Shown here in pieces: positions 56,584-64,000 of a DNA stretch of 64,000 nt. Location: positions 44,789,593 to 44,853,592 of the forward strand of contig NC_079496.1 of NCBI RefSeq assembly GCF_030052815.1, read 5' to 3'. The notes under the pieces were generated by a model. That model had not been told where the DNA came from. It made no database searches and saw only the letters and a list, made by a program, of their open reading frames with translations. A program made the position numbers and the translations under genes. The number at the start of each line of letters is the position of its first letter. Position 1 is the first letter of the stretch. Source of the DNA: Hevea brasiliensis (taxonomy: Eukaryota > Streptophyta > Magnoliopsida > Malpighiales > Euphorbiaceae).

Positions 56584-59325
56584 CCGGCTCACCCCCTTGC
56601 TACAATGAAATTAAATAGCCAACATCCACCTTTTCCACAATTATAAATTCATTTTAAGATTAAAAAATGCTCAAAATAGTATAATCAATTCATAAATGCA
56701 AGAGAAAATTATATTTGGCTTGTAAAAGTTCATTCACATCATTTACAATTTTTAAAACGAAAATGAAATCAAGTTGTGCGCAAACCTTCTTTCAGTTCCC
56801 TCTTCTTATCCTAGTTCTTCCCTTTCTTGGAATTCTCCTTTCCCACTGAAATCACACAATTACAAAGTCTCAATACTCATTCTAACCTTCACCAATAGCT
56901 AATCAAATAAATTCCTATGTTAACTATACAACTTAACAAATTCTGGGTTTAGGGCAAGTTTGGGACCTGACCTTAAAATCCAATTTCAACCTAGTTTCAG
57001 TCAAAATTTGACAAGGTAATCTTCATGAAAGTTGTTCCCCTATGTTTTAGCTTTAATTATCTTTTTGAATCACTCAATTTGAAGTTTTGGATCTCTAGTT
57101 ATGGCCAAAATACTAGGTACTACTCCTGGTTACTTAACCCTATACTTTTCTAGTTTTCCAGATTTTCACCTAATTTTGCATTTAATATCTGAGCACCTTA
57201 TGCTCTGAATTTGAACCAGGTCCCTGAAATAAAGTTTTAGGCCTTTGTCTTAAGTTTCCAATTCATTTTGAATTACTTAAATTGGAGTTATGTAGAGGAA
57301 GTTATGTTCTGATTATTATCCAGAGGTCAAAGGACAAAATTGCTGGAGTACAGGATTTCTAGATTTTGAATTCCTAACTTTCTCTAACATTTCCCCTAAT
57401 TGGCCCTAAGAACTGGGCCTAGATCAAAACATGAAATTTATAGTTCTATGTCTTATGAATATTTTGGATTTGGAATCATTTAATTTGCTATTGTATAGCT
57501 TGAGTTATGGTCATTTTACTAAAACTGGTCGGATACCTAAATTTTCCCAGGGTTCATGTCCAGTCCAGAATCAGTGTAGAATTTTGGACTTACTTTGTTT
57601 AAGCAATTTATGTAAGTTAGGATCATAATTTGGCAAGGTAATCTTCATGAAAGTTGTTCCCCTATGTTTTAGCTTTAATTATCTTTTTGAATCACTCAAT
57701 TTGAAGTTTTGGATCTCTAGTTATGGCCAAAACACTAGGTACTACTCCTGGTTACTTAACCCTATACTTTTCTAGTTTTTCAGATTTTCACCTAATTTTG
57801 CATTTAATATCTGAGCACCCTATGCTCTGAATTTGAACCAGGTCCCTGAAATAAAGTTTTAGACCTTTGTCTTAAGTTTCCAAATCATTTTGAATTACTT
57901 AAATTGGAGTTATGTAGAGGAAGTTATGTTCTGATTATTATCCAGAGGTCAAAGGACAAAATTGCTGGAGTACAGGATTTCTAGATTTTGAATTCCTAAC
58001 TTTCTCTAACATTTCCCCTAATTGGCCCTAAGAACTGGGTCTAGATCAAAACATGAAATTTATAGTTCTATGTCTTATGAATATTTTGGATTTGGAATCA
58101 TTTAATTTGCTATTGTATAGCTTGAGTTATGGTCATTTTACTAAAACTGGTCGGATGCCTAAATTTTCCCAGGGTTCATGTCCAGTCCAGAATCAGTGTA
58201 GAATTTTGGACTTACTTTGTTTAAGCAATTTAGGTAAGTTAGGATCATAATTTGGCAAGGTAATCTTCATGAAAGTTGTTCCCCTATGTTTTAGCTTTAA
58301 TTATCTTTTTGAATCACTCAATTTGAAGTTTTGGATCTCTAGTTATGGCCAAAACACTAGGTACTACTCCTGGTTACTTAACCCTATACTTTTCTAGTTT
58401 TCCAGATTTTCACCTAATTTTGCATTTAATATCTGAGCACCTTATGCTCTGAATTTGAACCAGGTCCCTGAAATAAAGTTTTAGGCCTTTGTCTTAAGTT
58501 TCCAAATCATTTTGAATTACTTAAATTGGAGTTATGTAGAGGAAGTTATGTTCTGATTATTATCCAGAGGTCAAAGGACAAAATTGCTGGAGTACAGGAT
58601 TTCTAGATTTTGAATTCCTAACTTTCTCTAACATTTCCCCTAATTGGCCCTAAGAACTGGGTCTAGATCAAAACATGAAATTTATAGTTCTATGTCTTAT
58701 GAATATTTTGGATTTAGAATCATTTAATTTGCTATTGTACAGCTTGAGTTATGGTCATTTTACTAAAACTGGTCGGATGCCTAAATTTTCCCAGGGTTCA
58801 TGTCCAGTCCAGAATCAGTGTAGAATTTTGGACTTACTTTATTTAAGCAATTTAGGTAAGTTAGGATCATAATTTGGCTTCATGGTCTCCATATGAATTG
58901 TTCCCCTGTGTCTCAAGATTATACAAGTTCAAGAATTACCCAATTTGGGATTGTATGGAGTGAGTTATGCTCAATTAAATGTATACTGTACATTTGGTCA
59001 ATTTTTCCAGGTTCAGGATTGACATTCCAGATTCAAGCCCAAATTGAGGTATCCTATGGTAATATTCTGGGCAAGTGTTCTTCATGAAAGTTTTAGCATT
59101 TTGTCTTAAGTTTCAACTTCTATTAGTTTCACACCAATTGGAGCTATGTAGCTCAACTTATGAGCATCTAACCACACTAGACTTAAGCTATCCAAATTCA
59201 AAACCTTAGGCACAATTTCATTTCCATTAATTACTTCACCAATCCAATATCATTTCTCCTTAATTGCATATCTATTGACCATAATATGACCTTATGAGCA
59301 TTAACTGAACTTCGTACCACAAAAA
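56584..59325 (-). repeat. LTR interior fragment Z
   Basis: A minus-oriented LTR interior, recognised by GTTGTGCGCAAACCT near 56776 (compare GTTGTGCACAAACCT at 10780) and the following AAATCACACAATT...AGTCTCAATACTC region. Neither LTR end is present. Its middle is a three-copy 622-bp array (57012-58877). On the right it joins copia gag sequence at about 59325. Confidence 0.65.
57012..58877. repeat. Three tandem copies of a 622-bp unit
   Basis: CAAGGTAATCTTCATGAAAG starts at 57012, 57634 and 58256; a fourth unit would start at 58878 but only GGC remains. Copies differ at few positions, so the array is much younger than the LTR around it. Each copy holds the same 65-codon open frame (57431, 58053, 58675), which I regard as chance. 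Confidence 0.95.
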
Positions 59326-59512
59326 CCCTAGAACTCTTGCAGGTGAAGGAGGATCTCACTTACATTTTGCATATTTTCATGCTGCTTCTGTAACTCATTA
59401 CTCATAGAAGCAAGCATGTAACATTTGGCTCTCATATCATGCTCCTTCCACTTGTCCAAAGTGTCATGTTCCTCTTGAGTGGCCCCTAGAGGTAAGGGAC
59501 CAGGAACCTTTG
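59326..59512 (-). pseudogene. Fragment of a copia Gag
   Basis: Minus-strand reading contains Lys-Trp-Lys-Glu-His-Asp-Met-Arg-Ala-Lys-Cys-Tyr-Met-Leu-Ala-Ser-Met, the start of the Gag domain of many plant copia elements, then Glu-Ile-Leu-Leu-His-Leu-Gln-Glu. It differs from the SIRE-type Gag at 20917-24445, so it is from another copia lineage. It is cut on the right by an LTR at 59513 and ends on the left near 59326 at LTR fragment Z. The open frame that appears to continue past 59513 on the plus side is LTR sequence. Confidence 0.75.
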
Positions 59513-59872
59513 TGTGACACCCCTTACCCGTGTACAGTGTAACCGAGCAAGTTATGCTACTCAGTGTGTCGGAACACCAATTCATGTTTCAATTTCAATT
59601 AATCCTTTTTAATTCATTTATTTATAATTTTTGATAAAACTAAATTTTTTCGCAAATTTTATAGAAAATCCGGCAGAGTGCCGGCTATAAATTGGAAAAA
59701 CAGTTCTTCTGAACCTGTTAAAAACACTCCCAATAATATCATCACCTTATTCTCAATCAACCACCAATATATTCTCAACAATTTCTCAATTCACTTCAAT
59801 ATCTCAAAATTTTCATTCATCTCATATCATACCAAATTCAATGAGAAACACTCATATTTATTTCTGAACACA
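59513..59872 (-). repeat. U5 end of a minus-strand gypsy LTR, cut by element P
   Basis: TGTGACACCCCTTACCC start, CCGGCAGAGTGCCGGC hairpin near 59670 and the conserved ACAGTTCTTCTGAACCTG block at 59700. At 59873 the LTR of element P begins. Its continuation is not visible before the window ends. Confidence 0.75.
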
Positions 59873-62800
59873 TGTGACACCCCTTACCCGTCTACAGTGT
59901 AGCCGAGCAAGCTATGCCACACGGTGTACCGGCACACTCTATTTTATCTTAATTAATTTTCATTATAATTTTGAATATAACTTGTGAAATATAATTTGTT
60001 TAAGTCATTTATTGAAATTATAATTTATTTGAGGTTCTGAAAATTTTATAGAAAATCCGGTAGGGTACCGGCTAAAAATGGAGAAAACAGTTCTTCGGAA
60101 CCTGTTAAAAACACTTCCAAATAATTTCCAAACAATCCCAACTTCAATTCATCAACAAAGTCTCAATATCAAAATCTCAACATTTTCCAATCTCATTTCT
60201 CAATCATCATTTCTCAGGGTATTCATTTATAAGCAATAGATAAATACTCAATTTACTTCCATACATATCCAAGTCATAGATAGATATTTACTTTTCCATT
60301 CACAAATACAATTTTCATAATTTACATGAACTTCAAAATACATTACATAATTCTAAATACATATGAGAAAATAAAAATTTAGTTACAAAATGACAAAATG
60401 ACACCTAGTGTCCTACCAATGCACTGCAGGTGGTGAGGTGACACGGACACTGTGCAGAACTGCAGGATGGACTCACCCAGTCTGCGGTCTACTGGGCTCA
60501 CGATCAGTATCTCCAGTACCTACGCATGGCAAAAGCAACGCGCTAAGCAATAATGCTTAGTGGTGCAATAATAAAATAAAAGAAAATATCAGAAAATGAA
60601 TATGTAGTGAATGTATATGTTTTATTTGTTTGGTATTGGTATATCCATTATATTCATTAATTTTGTTCACTTTCATTCATTTGGTTGCCCAAGTAACCTA
60701 TACTGAATGACTGGACTGGATAACGGGTAAACTGGCACTGGGTATCTAGTACCTCGGGCCGTCACACCATCGGTCACATATGCATCTCCCGGTGTGCAAC
60801 AGAACAGCTAACAAGCTGTAAATACATCAGGCACAAGGCCAAATCTCAATACAAGGTCAGAATGGCTAAAAGCCATAAAATCACAGAATGGCATATTGCC
60901 ATGTGCAGTACTGCTAACTGAACCCTATTGGCATGCCAAACTATCCAAACCAATCTTGTTAGGTATACTAGGGCATTTGATACTTTAAAATTCTTCAATC
61001 TTTGAATTTCAAGTTTTGGTGTCACTATTCACCTCTTTGATCAACAAAAATGTTGACTTTTAGGTAGAAATTAGGTACATTGGTTTTGGCACTCCCAACA
61101 TACCACATTTTGCATTTAAAACTTGTTGGAATTGGTCACCATTACCATTTCTAACTTAAAACCAAGAGGGCAGAAATTTCAGTTTTTGAAGCCTAAGTTT
61201 ACTGTTCCATTTACCACTGTTGCAGTGGGAATTTGAAGAAATGGCAAACATGAAAGTTGTTCTTTATTTTGTCTAGTTGAATTTCCTTTTTTGAATCACT
61301 CCATTTTGAGTTTTGTAGCTCCAGATATGGTCCAAAAACCATAGCTGGCCGGATTGAAAAAACTGCAGAATTACCAAATCTATAGTACCATGAACAGTGA
61401 CTGCCACTGTCTTGTTGGATAGGTTCTGGTCATAATTTGGGGTAGGTTTCTTCATGAAAGTTGTTTTTCTATGTCTTAACTTGTTGCTGTAAAAATTTCA
61501 GGTCAATTGACCATTTCTACAGTGAGTTATGGCCAAATGAACAGTTACTGTTTATTTGGTCATTCTGCAGAATTGGCTTGCAGGGTACCCGGATTGGGGC
61601 CAACTTTTGGTCCTCTTGCTTTGGTCTTTTGGGCATGGTTTCTTCAGCAAAAATGTGACATTATAAGTCTAGTTTCATGTCCAATTGGCAAACACCAATT
61701 GGACCAACACAGCCAAAGATATGGCAGTCCAAGTGGGCTGGAATCACAGCCACCCTGCTGCATCACTGGGCAGCATACTCATTCACTTTGCCATGCTATA
61801 TTTCAGTCCAAATTATGGTCAAATTTCCTCAAATGGTCACTAATTGACCATTAGAATGTTCTTTAACAATTTCATAAGCCAAGTCCACATTTTACTCTCA
61901 AAACCCTAGTTTCCATTATAAATTTTCACAACATACCTTAATTACTAACTCATTCACTAACCACATGCATACATGCTTTAAACATGATCTCTAATCCACT
62001 TTAAGTCCATCAAAACACTCCATCGTTGTTCCTTCCTTAGGGCTGCCGAAATTCATGGTAGGCATACACACAAATTTGGTTCATTTAATTCACAAATTCA
62101 TGTTGATTTCAAGTCCCTAACATGGAAAATAAGGGTTTTAAGTAGATAGGTGCACTAACCTTTAAGTGGCACTTCTTGGACTTGTATTCTCCTTAGAATT
62201 CCTACTTCTTATGGCTGCCTAGAGTTGCCTTGTGTGGGGATAAATTTTTGTGAAGGGATATTAGGATTTTAAGGTGAGGAAAGCATGGAAATTGAAGCTT
62301 TTAAGAACCAAAAATGGAGGTTTGGCTAGGTATGGATTTCGGCTGGTTTGGGAGGAAGGAGATGGCTGCTAGCTTTTGGTTTTTTTTTTTTGGTCTTGTT
62401 TATCTCTTTTTATTAGTTAGTTAAATGGTTGTTCAATTGTGATTGGTTGTAGCTTTTAAATGACATCATCATGATGTCATAAATGAGCCTTTTTTCTGAT
62501 TTTCTTTTTCTTTTCTTCACTACTCATTTTCAATTTAATTTTTAGTAATGTTTATTCATATTTTATGTCATAATAATTATTTACTCAAATGGACAAGTCG
62601 GGAAGGCGAAATGACCAAAATGCCCTCCGTTTAGCTTAACGGGTCAAAATTGTCTGTACCGATTGAAAAATTTTTATAAATATTTTCTTGGCATTCTAAT
62701 GCCATAGGAACCTCAATGACCCTTCTCTGGAGTCCTAAAAATTATTTTATGAATTTTCTCTCAGGTCTAGAGCTCCTAGTTGTGAGAACCGCAACTTCCC

Positions 62801-63011
62801 ACTGGGTTACTCATCGCTTGGGCATCGGCTCATTTAACTTGGTTGTATTTTATTTCTAAAATTTTTACTAAATTTTTCTTATTAATATTTGAGTTAATTA
62901 TAGTTCCTCACTTTAGTTTAAATATTTTTCCGGACGTTCTAGGTATGTCGGACCGATTAACAGTCACCGGAATAATAGAATGTACGGAATTGCTGCCGGG
63001 AGGGTGTTACA
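59873..63011 (-). mobile_element. 3' LTR of Tekay-like element P (3139 bp)
   Basis: TGTGACACCCC to GGGTGTTACA, followed on the right by a polypurine tract and integrase of the same element on the minus strand. It is closely similar to the solo LTR at 21152-24246. It carries a U5 hairpin (CTACA/TGTAG, 59891-59901), twin stem-loop near 60515-60562, GGC...GCC array near 60830-60900 and a TGACATCA palindrome (62461-62479). The target duplication cannot be tested because the other end lies outside. Confidence 0.9.
62461..62479. promoter_or_regulatory. TGACATCA palindrome in the P LTR
   Basis: TGACATCAT and ATGATGTCA around one C, about 540 bp from the U3 start, matching the position of the palindromes in K and composite C although the core differs. 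Confidence 0.55.
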
Positions 63012-63026
63012 ACTCTTCCCCTCTAA
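63012..63026 (-). other. Polypurine tract of element P
   Basis: Minus strand TAGAGGGGAAGAGT-type purine run directly before the LTR start TGTAACACC. Confidence 0.8.
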
Positions 63027-64000
63027 TTTAAATTTCGTCCTCGAAATTTACCTGATGCAAACTGTTGAGGGAACTGTTGCCTCATCGTCTCTTCATTTTC
63101 CCAAGTTGCCTCTTCGGTGTTGTGGTGCCTCCAAAGCACTTTCACCAATGGAATCTGCTTGTTCATCAACTCTTTCACTTCCCGAGCCAAGATCCGTAGA
63201 GGTTCTTCTTCATATGTCAAATCCGGTTGTATTTCAATTTCTTCCCTGGAGATGACATGTGAAGGATCTGAGTGGTATCTTCTGAGCATGGACACGTGGA
63301 GCACATTGTGGATCTTGTCCAGCTCTGGTGGTAAAGCTAGCCTATAGGCCACTGGACCCACACGTTCAATGACTTCATATGGGCCAATGAACCTAGGGCT
63401 TAACTTACCTTTCCTTCCAAACCTCAATACTTTCTTCCACGGTGACACCTTGAGGAATACTTTGTCGCCAACCGAATATTCTATTTCTTTTCTCTTCAAG
63501 TCGGCATAGGATTTCTGTCTATCTAAGGCAACCTTCAGATTAGCTTTGATTAGTTTTACCTTCTCCTCAGTCTGTTTCACCAGGTCTGGCCCTACCAGTT
63601 TGTCTTCGCCCAATTCAGTCCAGTACACTGGAGTTCTACATTTCCTCCCATACAGTGCTTCATATGGGGCCATTTGGATGCTAGCTTGATAGCTATTATT
63701 GTATGCAAATTCTGCCAGTGGGAGGTATCTATCCCAACTTCCCTCAAACTCAATGACACAACTCCTCAGCATATCCTCAAGAACCTGACATATGTTTCAT
63801 GTTATTGTTATCATTTCAATTCAATATTTGTATCAATTCCATTGGTTTCAATTGTTTACCTGGATTACTCTTTCTGATTGCCCATCCATCTGAGGATGGA
63901 AAGCTGTGCTGAAGTGGAGTTGTGTACCCAAGGACTCATGCAACTTCTTCCAAAATCTCGATGTAAACCTTGGGTCTCAATCAGATATGATGGAAAGTGG
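63023..64000 (-). pseudogene. Integrase and chromodomain of element P, with an intron
   Basis: Minus-strand gene entering from beyond 64000. Exon 1 (64000-63860) holds the second catalytic Asp in Ser-Asp-x-Asp-Pro-Arg-Phe and the final Glu in Gln-Ser-Glu-Arg-Val-Ile-Gln. An intron (63859-63785) follows, and exon 2 (63784-63023) continues in frame with Val-Leu-Glu-Asp-Met. Exon 2 is open for about 254 codons: Ala-Leu-Tyr-Gly-Arg-Lys-Cys, GPY/F (Phe-Ile-Gly-Pro-Tyr) and a C-terminal chromodomain ending Gln-Gln-Phe-Pro-Gln-Gln-Phe plus a short tail. The only defect seen is a TGA at 63977-63979 in place of the Arg codon after Ser-Asp, a likely CGA to TGA change. The stop lies near the 3' LTR, as is usual. 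Confidence 0.88.
63785..63859 (-). other. 75-bp GT-AG intron in the P integrase
   Basis: Minus strand CCAG|GTAAAC...ATGTCAG|GTTC. Removing it joins Val-Ile-Gln to Val-Leu-Glu-Asp-Met in phase 0, exactly as in element K, which lacks it (45460-45490). Reading through gives a TGA at the fourth codon. AT-rich, with TGATAAC-like branch-site candidates. A decayed version is at the same place in element E1 (544-617). Confidence 0.82.

Noticed and set aside
57431..58872. Three identical 65-codon open frames at 622-bp spacing
   Set aside because: They are a by-product of the tandem triplication; the sequence is LTR interior, with no protein similarity and no coding signal.
59513..59585. Extension of the copia Gag frame into the neighbouring LTR
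   Set aside because: The LTR end TGTGACACCCC starts at 59513; the extra codons are reverse LTR sequence.

Overview
The window is plant nuclear DNA made almost wholly of nested LTR retrotransposons. Evidence: Ty3/gypsy chromovirus proteins with a C-terminal chromodomain (Tekay/Del type), Ty1/copia proteins of SIRE/Maximus type, primer-binding sites matching plant initiator tRNA-Met, and very long (3-4 kb) AT-rich LTRs. I found no cellular gene, no structural RNA gene and no CRISPR array. The host is most likely a eudicot; the species cannot be fixed from the sequence.

Layout. 1-246: tail of a plus-strand LTR. 247-13175: minus-strand gypsy element E1, with a broken 3' LTR, a decayed interior at about 415-2265 and a 5' LTR at 2266-13175. 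A second insertion, composite C (3725-10626, target duplication GTTGA), sits inside that LTR. 13536-25914: minus-strand SIRE-like copia element, cut by two solo LTRs (13847-17646, duplication AAGGA; 21152-24246, duplication CACCC). 25915-26208: tail of the plus-strand LTR that the copia element entered. 26209-53347: old plus-strand gypsy element J. Its 5' LTR holds a deletion derivative H (26324-30712, ATTGT) and a solo LTR (33412-36972, TTGTA). Its gag gene is split by a young full-length Tekay-like element K (37762-49946, GGTAC, LTRs of 3687 and 3689 bp). 53348-56583: minus-strand LTR joined to J through a templated-filler junction. 56584-59325: LTR fragment Z with a three-copy 622-bp array. 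59326-59512: copia gag fragment. 59513-59872: LTR fragment. 59873-64000: minus-strand Tekay-like element P, with a 3' LTR and integrase-chromodomain, running off the window.

How the parts work. In each gypsy element gag packages the RNA, pol supplies protease, reverse transcriptase, RNase H and integrase, and the chromodomain would guide integration to chromatin. All coding copies seen are broken or partial; K is the least decayed. The LTRs share structures that look selected: two adjacent stem-loops with compensatory changes, arrays of short GGC...GCC hairpins, and a palindrome of TGACATCA/TGATGTCA half-sites about 550 bp into U3.

Most notable: composite C, whose two termini are both U5 ends yet which has a perfect target-site duplication; the covarying LTR stem-loops; a 74-75 bp GT-AG intron at the same place in the integrase of two elements; and a shared in-frame UAG in the protease of J and K.
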